Source of the DNA: an uncultured Clostridia bacterium | GTDB lineage: Bacteria > Bacillota > Clostridia > Christensenellales > DTU072 | Direction: 5' to 3' | Assembly: GCA_944363505.1 (NCBI GenBank) | Contig: CALVUD010000001.1 | Location: 149,633 to 213,632, forward strand | DNA length: 64,000 nucleotides | Shown here: piece after piece, positions 25,884 through 34,974 of the stretch | Layout: every line of letters begins with the position of its first letter | Position numbering within the stretch: position 1 is the stretch's first letter | Program-made: the position numbers and the translations under genes | Notes under the pieces: generated by a model | What the model was told of the DNA's origin: nothing | Database searches by the model: none | What the model saw: the letters and a program-made list of their open reading frames with translations, nothing else

Positions 25884-26479
25884 TGCGAAACGTCTATCGA
25901 AAGCACTTCTTCCATTCTGGTCAGGACGTCCTCTTTGCCCTGACGGGTCAGAGCGGAGGAAACGATAATGTTGTCCGCCCCTATTTTCAAAGCCTGCGCC
26001 GTCTGTCTGCGGCGAACGATCGTCTGCGACCTGGACAGTTTATCCGCCTTTGTCAACACGACGGTAAAGGGTATAGCGTAATGATACATATAGTTTATCA
26101 TCTGCACGTCGCCCTCGCCCGGCTCGCGGCGGACGTCGAGAAGCAGAAAAACGTGTCTTAAATTTTTTCTGGCGGCAAAATAGGCTTCGATAAGCTCCGC
26201 CCATTTCAGCTTTTCGTCGTCGGAAACCCGCGCGAAACCGTATCCGGGAAGATCCACCAGATTGAATTCGCCGCCGTTGACCGAAAAATAATTGACAAGT
26301 CGCGTGCGCCCGGGGTCCTTTGACGTTTTTGCAAGCTTGGAATTGCCCGTGATCAGATTGATGAAGCTGGATTTGCCGACGTTGGAGCGTCCCGCAACGG
26401 CTATCTCGGGGGTGTCGCCCCCGATAAGCTGCGCGGGATAAGCCGCTCCCGTAACGTATTCGGCCCTTTTTATCACCAT
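25880..26479 (-). CDS. ysxC: Ribosome biogenesis GTP-binding protein YsxC/EngB
   Basis: 199 residues, normal size. G1 'GRSNVGKSSFIN', G2/G3 'DPGRTRLVNYF' and 'LVDLPGYGFA', G4 'LTKADKL', G5 'SSAL'. YsxC helps late assembly of the 50S subunit. In Bacillus it follows lonA, and here it overlaps the end of lon by 7 bases. Confidence 0.96.
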   Translation of the reverse strand: MVIKRAEYVTGAAYPAQLIGGDTPEIAVAGRSNVGKSSFINLITGNSKLAKTSKDPGRTRLVNYFSVNGGEFNLVDLPGYGFARVSDDEKLKWAELIEAYFAARKNLRHVFLLLDVRREPGEGDVQMINYMYHYAIPFTVVLTKADKLSRSQTIVRRRQTAQALKIGADNIIVSSALTRQGKEDVLTRMEEVLSIDVSQ

Positions 26480-28743
26480 ACTATAGCGTTCCTCAATACG
26501 GCGCCGACGTTGTCGACGAATTTGAAATCGATCCTGCGTTTTACCGCGTCGGGCAGTTCTTTATAGTCTTTTCTGTTTTCCTCGGGAAGGAAGATCGTTT
26601 TTATACCGTCGCGCATTGCCGCAAGCGATTTTTCCTTTAAGCCGCCTATCGGCAAAACCTTGCCCCTGAGCGTCAGTTCCCCCGTCATCGCGACGTCGCC
26701 CCTGACGGGCTTGCCGCTAGCCGCCGAGCATACCGCCGTGGCGATAGTGATCCCGGCGCTGGGTCCGTCCTTCGGGGTGGCGCCTTCGGGAACGTGGATA
26801 TGTACGTCGTGAGTGGCGAAAAAGTTTTCGGGTATTCCCCATTCCGCGCCGAACGAACGGCAGTAGCTGATCGCTATACGCGCCGATTCCTTCATGACCT
26901 CGCCGAGGTTCCCCGTAAGAAGTATCTCGCCTTTACCTTCGGTAAACGCAACCTCCACCTCCAGAGTGTCGCCTCCGACCTCGGTCCACGCAAGCCCCGT
27001 AACCACGCCGCTTTCGTCGGGTCTTAATTTCGCGCTTAAGGGGTATTTGGGTTCGCCTAAAAACTTCGGAAGATTCTTTGTCGTGACCGAAATACGCTTG
27101 TGTTCGGGGTTTTCCACGAACGCCTTGGCGACCTTTCTGACGACGGCGTTTATCTGCTTTTCGAGCGCCCTGACTCCCGATTCGCGCGTGTAATTGTGGA
27201 TTATATCCATTATAGCGTCCTCGGAAACGGTGACCCACTCGGGAGAAACGCCGTTTTGCTTCAACGCTTTTTTGACCAGATAGCGTTTGGCTATCTCGCG
27301 CTTTTCGATATCCGTATAGCCGCTGAGCTCTATGATCTCCATTCTGTCGAGCAAAGGTCTCGAAATGGTGTCCAGCACGTTGGCGGTGGTTATGAAAAGC
27401 ACCTTGGAAAGGTCGAAAGGCACTTCGAGGAAATGGTCGCGGAAGTTTTTGTTCTGTTCCGGATCCAAAACTTCCAAAAGCGCGCTGGCGGGATCGCCTT
27501 TATAATCGGACGCCATCTTGTCGATCTCGTCCATCAAAAACACGGGGTTCATGCTGCCCGCCGCCATTATCGACGTGATAATCCTGCCCGGCATAGCGCC
27601 GACATAGGTTTTTCTGTGTCCGCGGATCTCCGCCTCGTCGCGTATGCCGCCGAAAGAAAGACGCACGTACTTTTTGTTCATTGCTCTCGCTATCGACTGA
27701 GCTATCGAGGTCTTGCCTACCCCGGGAGGTCCGACCAGACAGATTATCGGGCTTCTGCCCTCTTTGGACAGCTTCCTGACCGCAAGCGCCTCGATAAGGC
27801 GTTCCTTGACCTTTTCGAGCCCGTAATGGTCTTCGTCAAGCACCCTTTCGGCTTCTTTCAGATCCTCGTTGTCGTCGGTATACACGCCCCAGGGCAGTTC
27901 GATAACGGTGTCGAGATAATTTTTCAGAAGCGCCATGTCGGGCGATGACGGCGCGGTACGGTTCAGCCTTCTGACCTCGCGGCGGAATTTTTCCTTGTTC
28001 TCCTCGGAAGTTTTCAGCGCGTCGATCTTTTCTAGATAGCTTTCGGACTCGTCCTCCTCGTCTATCTCGCGCGAAAGCGCCTTTATCTGCTCGCGCACGT
28101 AATAGTCGCGCTGGTTGTCGTCCATTGCCGCCTGAACCATTCTGTGAACGCGGCTGTCCACTTCCTCTATGTCCAGTTCGTCCTTCAACGCCTGGATCAT
28201 TTTCATGGCGCGGTTGACGGTGTTCAGCTCCGCGAAAAAGTACATTTTGTCGGCGTGCCTGAGTTTCAGCGCCGTGCGGTCTATGTCCTGATTTATCAGT
28301 TCGACGTCCTCGAAACAGCCGAACTCATCCGGCTCCTCCTCGGAGAAAAGCTCGTCGTAACGCTCCTTCAGCTCGCGCATCAGCCCGGGAAGGTTTTCGT
28401 CGTAAGTTTCCGTAAAGCGCGCGGGCGCAACGGTAACTATGTACGGACAACGCTCGTCGGACTCTACTTTCACGACCTTATAACGCGAACGGCGGCTGGT
28501 ATACATCAGTACGCCCGAACTGCTTTTCACGACCATAAACTGGTCTATATCGGCGGGGATGCAAATATCTCCGCATTTTACGACGCGATCGCCCGAAACG
28601 TCGGGCACGAGTACCAGTCTTTCGTGAGCGTCTATTGCCGCGCGAACGGTGTCGGTAGCGGCGGAATCCAGATCGACTTTGCCGCTTTCGTTCGGGAAAA
28701 CGGCTTTTTTGATCGATATGGCTTTGATTTTTATGTCCTGCAT
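26473..28743 (-). CDS. lon: ATP-dependent protease Lon (LonA)
   Basis: 756 residues from the ATG at 28743, which has AGGG upstream; an ATG at 28761 lacks a ribosome site. The LAN substrate domain (first ~190) is divergent and polar; a coiled-coil follows; the AAA+ module has Walker A 'GPPGVGKTS', Walker B 'PVFLMDEIDKM'; the C-terminal protease has the Ser-Lys dyad in 'PKDGPSAGITIA' and 'GGLKEKSLAA'. It degrades damaged and regulatory proteins in the cytoplasm. Lies between clpX and ysxC as in Bacillus. Confidence 0.96.
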   Translation of the reverse strand: MQDIKIKAISIKKAVFPNESGKVDLDSAATDTVRAAIDAHERLVLVPDVSGDRVVKCGDICIPADIDQFMVVKSSSGVLMYTSRRSRYKVVKVESDERCPYIVTVAPARFTETYDENLPGLMRELKERYDELFSEEEPDEFGCFEDVELINQDIDRTALKLRHADKMYFFAELNTVNRAMKMIQALKDELDIEEVDSRVHRMVQAAMDDNQRDYYVREQIKALSREIDEEDESESYLEKIDALKTSEENKEKFRREVRRLNRTAPSSPDMALLKNYLDTVIELPWGVYTDDNEDLKEAERVLDEDHYGLEKVKERLIEALAVRKLSKEGRSPIICLVGPPGVGKTSIAQSIARAMNKKYVRLSFGGIRDEAEIRGHRKTYVGAMPGRIITSIMAAGSMNPVFLMDEIDKMASDYKGDPASALLEVLDPEQNKNFRDHFLEVPFDLSKVLFITTANVLDTISRPLLDRMEIIELSGYTDIEKREIAKRYLVKKALKQNGVSPEWVTVSEDAIMDIIHNYTRESGVRALEKQINAVVRKVAKAFVENPEHKRISVTTKNLPKFLGEPKYPLSAKLRPDESGVVTGLAWTEVGGDTLEVEVAFTEGKGEILLTGNLGEVMKESARIAISYCRSFGAEWGIPENFFATHDVHIHVPEGATPKDGPSAGITIATAVCSAASGKPVRGDVAMTGELTLRGKVLPIGGLKEKSLAAMRDGIKTIFLPEENRKDYKELPDAVKRRIDFKFVDNVGAVLRNAIVW

Positions 28744-28813
28744 ATTTATTTCCCTGTCCATAATCGGATTTTAACATTTTGCAGGGGCGAAATCAACGAC
28801 TAATATTTGGCTG

Positions 28814-30091
28814 TTATTCGGCTTTGTTCGCCTCCTGCGGTATTTCGCGAGTTATAACCTTGGGCGGTTCGCCCGAAGTTATGCACGCTTCGTCTATTAC
28901 CACTTCGGAAATCTCTTCGGCGCGGTCGGGCAATTCGTACATTATCTTCATCATCGCCTTTTCGAGGACCGTCCTCAGTCCTCGCGCGCCCGTCTTAAGT
29001 TGTATCGCCTTGTCCGCCACGGCTTCGATGGCTTTTTCGGTAAATTTCAGCTTCATTCCGTCCAGCCCGAACAGTTTTTCGTATTGCTTGGTAAGCGCGT
29101 TCTTCGGCTCGGTAAGAATGGATACGAGCGCCTTGCGGTCGAGAGGCTCCAACGTCGCCACTATCGGCACTCTGCCCACAAACTCGGGTATCAGCCCGTA
29201 TTTGATGAGGTCGTCGGGCTGAAGTTCCTTAAGCGATTCGCTGTAGCCTTCCTCGCCGCGCTTCAGCGCTCCGGTAAAGCCTATGGAAGAAGCGTCCATA
29301 CGCCTCTCGACGATCTTTTCGAGTCCCACGAACGCGCCGCCGCATATAAACAGAATATTGGTGGTGTCTATCGTGATACACTCCTGGTACGGGTGCTTTC
29401 TGCCGCCCGTCGGCGGTACGCTGGCGACGGTGGATTCGAGTATCTTCAACAACGCCTGCTGTACGCCCTCGCCCGAAACGTCGCGCGTAATGCTCATATT
29501 CTCGCTTTTACGGCAGATCTTGTCGATTTCGTCGATATAAATTATTCCGCGCTCCGCCGCCTTGACGTCGCCGCCCGCGGCGTGTATGAGTTTTAGCAGA
29601 ATGTTTTCGACGTCCTCGCCCACATAACCCGCCTCGGTAAGCGTGGTGGCGTCGGCTATCGCGAAAGGCACGTTGATGATGTCCGCCAGCGTCTTTGCCA
29701 GAAGCGTCTTGCCCGAACCCGTCGGTCCCAGCATCAGAATGTTGGATTTTTCGAGACGGGTTTCGCCATCCGCCTTGCCCCTGTCCGAGCTGTTGACGCG
29801 CTTATAGTGGTTATACACCGCTACCGAAAGCACGCGCTTGGCGTCGTCCTGTCCGACGATATAGTCGTCCAGCTTAGCCTTGATCTCGCTGGGTCTGGGC
29901 ACTCTCCCCGGCGCGCCGAAGGCGCGCGGATCGCGCGATTCGGCTCCGTCGCCCAGATGGGCGTCCTCGAACGCCAGACGCTTTACGCAGGTAGAACAGA
30001 TATAACTGCCGCCCTGACCCGCGTACATGGTCTTGACCTCGTATTCGCTTTTACCGCAAAAACTGCATTTTATAGGCGTATAATCGCTCAT
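28814..30091 (-). CDS. clpX: ClpX ATPase subunit of ClpXP
   Basis: 425 residues. The N-terminal zinc-binding domain uses Cys 9, 12, 32 and 35 ('CSFCG', 'CSTC'); then AAA+ motifs Walker A 'GPTGSGKT', Walker B '[10 protein letters not shown]', sensor regions, the '[13 protein letters not shown]'-like stretch ('[12 protein letters not shown]') and the pore loop 'GYVGED'. The ClpP-docking loop usually reads I/L-G-F; here 'SSIGFTGAL' provides it. It unfolds substrates for ClpP. Eight bases after clpP. Confidence 0.97.
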   Translation of the reverse strand: MSDYTPIKCSFCGKSEYEVKTMYAGQGGSYICSTCVKRLAFEDAHLGDGAESRDPRAFGAPGRVPRPSEIKAKLDDYIVGQDDAKRVLSVAVYNHYKRVNSSDRGKADGETRLEKSNILMLGPTGSGKTLLAKTLADIINVPFAIADATTLTEAGYVGEDVENILLKLIHAAGGDVKAAERGIIYIDEIDKICRKSENMSITRDVSGEGVQQALLKILESTVASVPPTGGRKHPYQECITIDTTNILFICGGAFVGLEKIVERRMDASSIGFTGALKRGEEGYSESLKELQPDDLIKYGLIPEFVGRVPIVATLEPLDRKALVSILTEPKNALTKQYEKLFGLDGMKLKFTEKAIEAVADKAIQLKTGARGLRTVLEKAMMKIMYELPDRAEEISEVVIDEACITSGEPPKVITREIPQEANKAE

Positions 30092-30099
30092 ACCCTCTC

Positions 30100-30711
30100 C
30101 TAAGCGCGTTTGGTATACACCATATCCACCAAACCGTATTCTTTGGCTTCTTCCGCGCTCATATAGTTGTCCCTGTCGGTATCGCGCGCGATCTCCTCGA
30201 TGCTCCTGCCGGTGGCTTCCGCAAGGAATCTGTTGAGTTTTTCGCGCGTTTTAAGGATATGGTCGGCGACGATCTTTATGTCGCTCGCCTGTCCCTGAAC
30301 GCCGCCCAGAGGCTGATGGATCATGACTTCGGAATTGGGCAGGCAGATGCGTTTGCCCTTTGTGCCCGCCGCCAGAAGAAACGCTCCCATCGACGCCGCC
30401 ATTCCCACGCATATCGTGGAAACGTCGCATTTGATATAGTTCATGGTGTCGAATATCGCCATGCCCGCGGTTACCGAACCGCCGGGCGAATTGATGTAAA
30501 GCGATATGTCTTTCGACGGGTCTTTGGTTTCCAGATACAACAGCTGTCCCACGACCAGATTGGCGGTGGCGTCGTCTATCGCACCGGTTAAGAATATTAT
30601 TCTGTCCTCCAACAGTCTGGAGTACAGATCGTATGCCGTCTGACCGCGGTTACCCGTTTCGATAACGGTCGGGATCGGCATCATGACTGACTTGATCTCG
30701 TTCATATTCAC
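30100..30711 (-). CDS. clpP: ATP-dependent Clp protease proteolytic subunit ClpP
   Basis: 203 residues. Catalytic Ser in '[11 protein letters not shown]', His in 'VMIHQPLGG', Asp in 'RDTDRDNYM'; the conserved '[12 protein letters not shown]' stretch appears as '[16 protein letters not shown]'. Self-compartmentalised serine protease working with ClpX. It lies between tig and clpX, an order shared with many bacteria. Confidence 0.97.
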   Translation of the reverse strand: MNMNEIKSVMMPIPTVIETGNRGQTAYDLYSRLLEDRIIFLTGAIDDATANLVVGQLLYLETKDPSKDISLYINSPGGSVTAGMAIFDTMNYIKCDVSTICVGMAASMGAFLLAAGTKGKRICLPNSEVMIHQPLGGVQGQASDIKIVADHILKTREKLNRFLAEATGRSIEEIARDTDRDNYMSAEEAKEYGLVDMVYTKRA

Positions 30712-30741
30712 TCTCCTTTTTCCCCGTCCCTCCGAGTGTGA

Positions 30742-32028
30742 TTATTCTATTGTATTGTTCTCCCTCAGGAATTTGTAAAGGTTTTCCGAAGTCATCCTCT
30801 GCAAAATTCCGTCCATCGCGTATTCACCCGAATCCTTGACGTATTGCTCGCGGCTCTTGCCCGCTTTTTCGGCGGCGGCGTTCAGCTCGGAATCGAAAGC
30901 TTCCTGGGTGGGAACGAGGCTTTCCTTTCTGATAAGGGCGTGGAGCACGACGCTGGCTTTGACGTCGCGGGCGGCGCGCTGTTTCATATCCTCTTTCAGT
31001 TTTTCCTCGGTCATTCCCGTGTACTTCAGATAATCTTCCATCTTCAGACCGTACATCTGCATGTTCTGAGCCATTTCGCCGTATTCGCGTTCGACTTCGT
31101 CGTCCACCATGGCGTCGGGAATGTCGACCTCGGTGCCGTCGACGACCTTTTCGAGAAGCGCGTTGTTTTCTTCGGCGACCGCTTTTTGTTCGGCTTCGGA
31201 GATAAGTCTTGCCCTAATACCCTCTTTGTATTCGGCAAAGGTGTCGTATTCTCCGAGATCCTTTGCAAACTCGTCGTCCGCCGCAGGCAGCTCTTTGACC
31301 TTGATCTCGTGAACGAGACATTTGAATACCGCGGCTTTGCCCTTGAGGTTCTCGGCGTGATAATCTTCGGGGAAAGTAACGTTGACGTCGAATTCCTCGC
31401 CTATCTTCTTGCCCACGACCTGCTCCTCGAATCCGGGAATGAAAGTGTGAGAGCCGATGGTCAGAGAGTATTTTTCGGCTTTTCCGCCCTCGAATTCCAC
31501 GCCGTCTACGGAACCGCAATAGTCTATGGACACCATGTCCCCGTCCTGAACGGCGCGGTCGGTAACGTCAACGAAACGCGCGGCGGCGTCGAGATCGGAG
31601 TCGATCACGCGCTGGACGTCCTCGTCGGCGACGGCTTTCCTTTCCGCCTTGGCGATCTTCAGTCCTTTGTAGGCGCCGAGTTCGAATTCGGGATATACCG
31701 CCACGGTCAGGGTGAATTTGAAAGCGTCCTCGTCCACGGAGGTGACGTTCACGTCGGGACGCGAAACGACGTTAAGCTTGTCCTTCTCGATTATCTGCTG
31801 ATAATATTCGTCGATAGCGAGTTCCATGGCGTCTTCCATGAAGATCTCGACGCCGTAACGCTTGACCAATATGCTGTAGGGAACTTTGCCTTTGCGGAAG
31901 CCTTCCACCGCGAACTGGTGTTTGGTCTTCTGATACGCTTTCTGGAAAAAGTTTTTCCATTCTTCTTTCTCGACGCTGACGGCGAGTTCCACTCTCGATT
32001 TTTCGAGTTTCTGTAATGAATATTCCAT
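30742..32028 (-). CDS. tig: Trigger factor chaperone
   Basis: 428 residues, usual length. N-terminal ribosome-binding domain with a variant signature 'GFRKGKVPYSILVKRYG', central FKBP-type isomerase domain ('VQDGDMVSIDYCG...', 'FIPGFEEQVVGKKIGEEFDVNVTFPEDY'), and a C-terminal helical chaperone arm. It binds nascent chains at the exit tunnel. First gene of the tig-clpP-clpX-lon-ysxC block; Shine-Dalgarno GGAGG. Confidence 0.96.
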   Translation of the reverse strand: MEYSLQKLEKSRVELAVSVEKEEWKNFFQKAYQKTKHQFAVEGFRKGKVPYSILVKRYGVEIFMEDAMELAIDEYYQQIIEKDKLNVVSRPDVNVTSVDEDAFKFTLTVAVYPEFELGAYKGLKIAKAERKAVADEDVQRVIDSDLDAAARFVDVTDRAVQDGDMVSIDYCGSVDGVEFEGGKAEKYSLTIGSHTFIPGFEEQVVGKKIGEEFDVNVTFPEDYHAENLKGKAAVFKCLVHEIKVKELPAADDEFAKDLGEYDTFAEYKEGIRARLISEAEQKAVAEENNALLEKVVDGTEVDIPDAMVDDEVEREYGEMAQNMQMYGLKMEDYLKYTGMTEEKLKEDMKQRAARDVKASVVLHALIRKESLVPTQEAFDSELNAAAEKAGKSREQYVKDSGEYAMDGILQRMTSENLYKFLRENNTIE

Positions 32029-32078
32029 AATATGATTACCTCCGTTGGTTACTGGATTTTTTCTTGCGAACTCCGTCT

Positions 32079-32107
32079 ATATTACCATATCCCGCCGAGA
32101 TATGCAA
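32079..32107 (-). promoter_or_regulatory. Sigma-A promoter of tig
   Basis: Minus strand: -35 TTGCAT (32102-32107), 17-bp spacer, -10 TAATAT (32079-32084). Confidence 0.6.
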
Positions 32108-32156
32108 ATAAAAAATGTACAAGTTTTATAATTATATAATATATTTTAGTTTCCGC

Positions 32157-32182
32157 GCCGCGCCGGAAGAAAACGGCGCGGC
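32157..32182. repeat. 9-bp inverted repeat between divergent tig and rqcH promoters
   Basis: GCCGCGCCG (32157-32165) and CGGCGCGGC (32174-32182) with an 8-nt spacer, perfect. There is no T-run on either side, so it is not a standard terminator; it may be an operator or a structural element in the divergent promoter region. Confidence 0.5.
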
Positions 32183-32197
32183 AAAAGCTCGCCGCGC

Positions 32198-32226
32198 TTT
32201 ACTTATTTAAAAATTCGGGATATAAT
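32198..32226 (+). promoter_or_regulatory. Sigma-A promoter of rqcH, predicted leaderless
   Basis: -35 TTTACT (32198-32203), 17-bp spacer, consensus -10 TATAAT (32221-32226), six bases, then the ATG at 32233. The start point should be the A of the ATG. Confidence 0.7.
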
Positions 32227-32232
32227 CGGAGT

Positions 32233-33876
32233 ATGCCTAACGATATGATAACTTTAAAAGCGCATGCCAAAGAACTGAGCGAAGCTTTAGCCGGCGGAAA
32301 AATAAACAAGATCTCCGCCGCGGGCGGCGACATTTTTTATATTTTTCTGCGCGCAAAAGGCAAAAACCGTATTCTGTACGCCTCCGTGCGCTCCGAAGTG
32401 GCGGGAATATTCCTGACCGAGCGCACCGCGGGCGAATTCGGCCAGCCCAACAATTTCTGCATGTGCCTCAGAAAGCACCTCGTCGGCGCGACGGTAGAGG
32501 GTTTCGATATCATAAACGAGGACAGGATCGTGGCGATGCGTCTGATGTCCAAAAACGAGCTTAACGACGCCGCAAGATATTCGCTGATAACGGAAATCAT
32601 GGGCGGAGCTTCGAACATCGTGCTTACCGACGGCGACGATACCGTCATAGACGCCGCAAAAAGGATCCTGAACGAAAATTCCCGCCCCGTATATCCGCAT
32701 TTCAAATACGAACCGCCCAAACGCGGCAAGATACTCCTTTCCTCCGCAGAAGCCCCGGACGTTCTGAAAAATGCCGGCTCGCCCGAAGAAGCGTTCGCCG
32801 CGCTGAACGGACTGTCGAAAGAATCAGCCGCGGAACTGTACCGTCTCGTGAGCGAGATCGGCGCGGAAAAAGCGCTGAGCCGTATGGACGACCTGTATGC
32901 TTACGAAGGCTACTCCCCCGCGGTGTCCGAAGGAAGCAAGCGCGCTTTTTACGCCTATCCGTATTCGGGCGTTACCCGCTATACCGCCGTTCCGTCGCTA
33001 TCCGCGGCAATGGATCTGACGTATTCGCTGACGGTCCGCGAACGAGAAACGTCGCGCCGTTCCGCTGCGGTCAGAAAGCGTCTTTCCGCCCTCGAGAAGA
33101 AGCTGAAAAAGCACATCGAGCAATCCCGAAACGTTCTTTCGGACCCGGGCAAAAAAGAAAGGTATCTGGAGTTGGGGGAGATATTAAAATGCAATTTTTC
33201 GCGGATTCAACGCGGAATGAGTATTATAGAATGTTACGATTTTTATAATACTCGGAATGTGAAAATCGAATTAAACCCTACTTTTTCCGCAAAAAAGAAC
33301 GTTGAACACTATTTTAAGCAATATGCAAAGGCAAAGGGCGCGGAAAGCTTCGCGAGAGAAGATCTGAAGCGTTCCGAGGAGCTTTCGGAACGCGTAAAAG
33401 AGCTGAAAACTTATATACGGAACTGTTCCTCCGAAGCGGAGTTCAAAGAAATCGACGAGGAGCTTTCGTCGCTTAGCGGAAAGCCCACGCTCCCTGTCCG
33501 CGGCAAGGCGAAAAACACGCCGAAGACTCCTCCCTACCGTGAAGAGATCGAAGGATTCACCGTGTTCGTCGGAAAGAACTCCAAACAAAACGAACGGGTC
33601 ACTTTCGAGCTTGCGGGGGCGTCGGACGTATGGCTGCACGCCAAAAACTTTCACGGCGCGCACGGACTTATCGTAAGCGGCGGCAAAGAAGTTCCCGACT
33701 CCGTCATAGAACGCGCGGCGGCGATAGTAGCGGGTTTTTCCGAGTGCGCCGACGCCCCGAAAGCAGAAGTAGATTACACCCTGAGAAAGTTCGTCAAGCG
33801 GTTGAAGGGCTCGCGCGTTACCTATACCGAATACAAAACGGTCGTCGTCAAACCCATTTCGATCGACAAATTTTGA
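32233..33876 (+). CDS. rqcH: Ribosome quality-control factor RqcH (NFACT/FbpA family)
   Basis: 547 residues. NFACT-N domain at the start ('ITLKAHAKELSEALAGGKINKI', later 'LITEIMGGASNIVLTD'), a helix-hairpin-helix-like middle, a coiled coil (~270-420) and the C-terminal NFACT-R domain ('GFTVFVGKNSKQNERVTF', 'DVWLHAKNFHGAHGLI'). RqcH binds obstructed 50S subunits and recruits Ala-tRNA to add C-terminal alanine tails for degradation; ClpP, which destroys such products in Bacillus, is encoded 2 kb away. Older annotation calls the family fibronectin-binding. The mRNA appears leaderless. It converges on ddl with two bases between the stops. Confidence 0.94.
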   Translation: MPNDMITLKAHAKELSEALAGGKINKISAAGGDIFYIFLRAKGKNRILYASVRSEVAGIFLTERTAGEFGQPNNFCMCLRKHLVGATVEGFDIINEDRIVAMRLMSKNELNDAARYSLITEIMGGASNIVLTDGDDTVIDAAKRILNENSRPVYPHFKYEPPKRGKILLSSAEAPDVLKNAGSPEEAFAALNGLSKESAAELYRLVSEIGAEKALSRMDDLYAYEGYSPAVSEGSKRAFYAYPYSGVTRYTAVPSLSAAMDLTYSLTVRERETSRRSAAVRKRLSALEKKLKKHIEQSRNVLSDPGKKERYLELGEILKCNFSRIQRGMSIIECYDFYNTRNVKIELNPTFSAKKNVEHYFKQYAKAKGAESFAREDLKRSEELSERVKELKTYIRNCSSEAEFKEIDEELSSLSGKPTLPVRGKAKNTPKTPPYREEIEGFTVFVGKNSKQNERVTFELAGASDVWLHAKNFHGAHGLIVSGGKEVPDSVIERAAAIVAGFSECADAPKAEVDYTLRKFVKRLKGSRVTYTEYKTVVVKPISIDKF

Positions 33877-33878
33877 CA

Positions 33879-34964
33879 TTAACGGCGCCTTACGCCTTTG
33901 GGTTTCAATTTCAGCAAGCCCGTATCCGCATAGCGCTTTGTCGCCGCTTCTTTTTTTTCGGCCGCGCTTTCTATCAGAAGCCGCAGGTAGTCCGTGAACG
34001 AATATTCCTTAAACAGGTACGCCGCGAGCGAACCGGGCACCGTGTTTATTTCGTTGAAGAAGACGCCCTCTTTACACGCCAGAAAATCTATTCTTACCGC
34101 GCCTTCCGTGCCTAAAGCTTCGGCAACGATCGCCGCAAGGCGCACGGCTTCGGCCTTGTCCGAATCGGAAACCGCACTTTCGGGAAGGTCGTCTGCGTTC
34201 TCTTTTAATGTGTATTTATCTGCAAACGAGAGTATTTTGCCGCTTTTAAAGGGTATTTCAGGCTCTGAAAGCGTCATTTTGCCGTTTGTCGTCAAAACCG
34301 CGACGTTCAGATCGCACGCTCCCGTAAGATAGCTTTCGCATATGACTTCGTCGCCGAACTTAAACGCCGATTCCAGCGCCGCCGCCGCTTCCGCCGCGGT
34401 TTCCGCTATGGCTATGCCCAGACTGCTCCCGCCGTTATTCGCTTTGAATATCAGCGGAAAATCGTTTTCCTTTAGCCCGGCGAGCGCGCTTTCCTTTTCG
34501 GAAGCTTTTATCAGCTTCCATTTGGTAACGGGCACGTTTTTTGCCGAAAGCAGCGTTTTTGCGGCGGCTTTATTCATTCCCATGGCGGAAGCGAACACGC
34601 CGGAAGAACAATACGGTATGCCGTTTACGTCCAAAAAGCCCTGCAACGCGCCGTTCTCTCCCGCTCCGCCGTGACACGCTATCAGCGCGCAGTCCGCTTT
34701 TATCCACGCTTTTGCCTTTCCGCGTTTCAGTTTGTAAAGCGTTTTCCCCGAAACAACCACTTCCGCAAACCGCTTTTCGTCGAAAGGCGCATAGGACGTT
34801 ATTTCCGCCAGTTCTTCGCCCGTGAACCAGCGCCCGTGCTTTCCGTATACGGGAATAAGTCTTATGCCGCGCGACGGCGCGTTCCGCATTATCTCCGTGG
34901 CGGTAACGACGGAAACGTCGTGTTCGGGAGAATCGAGTCCGTAAAACAATAAGCAGTTGATCAT
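33879..34964 (-). CDS. ddl: D-alanine--D-alanine ligase
   Basis: 361 residues from the ATG at 34964 (GACGGAGG upstream); a start at 35030 runs inside the murF-like gene. ATP-grasp enzyme: 'ALIACHGGAGENGALQGFLD' (serine/His loop equivalent), 'IFKANNGGSSLGI', 'ICESYLTG' and 'FFNEINTVPGSLAAYLF', the metal-binding and substrate motif. It joins two D-Ala for the pentapeptide. It lies 10 bases after the MurF-like ligase that uses its product. Confidence 0.95.
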   Translation of the reverse strand: MINCLLFYGLDSPEHDVSVVTATEIMRNAPSRGIRLIPVYGKHGRWFTGEELAEITSYAPFDEKRFAEVVVSGKTLYKLKRGKAKAWIKADCALIACHGGAGENGALQGFLDVNGIPYCSSGVFASAMGMNKAAAKTLLSAKNVPVTKWKLIKASEKESALAGLKENDFPLIFKANNGGSSLGIAIAETAAEAAAALESAFKFGDEVICESYLTGACDLNVAVLTTNGKMTLSEPEIPFKSGKILSFADKYTLKENADDLPESAVSDSDKAEAVRLAAIVAEALGTEGAVRIDFLACKEGVFFNEINTVPGSLAAYLFKEYSFTDYLRLLIESAAEKKEAATKRYADTGLLKLKPKGVRRR

Positions 34965-34974
34965 ATTGCCTCCG

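Noticed and set aside
30844..32016. Long rightward frame of 390 codons opposite the trigger factor gene
   Set aside because: It is the antisense of tig with no domain, start signal or composition of a real protein; tig is beyond doubt.
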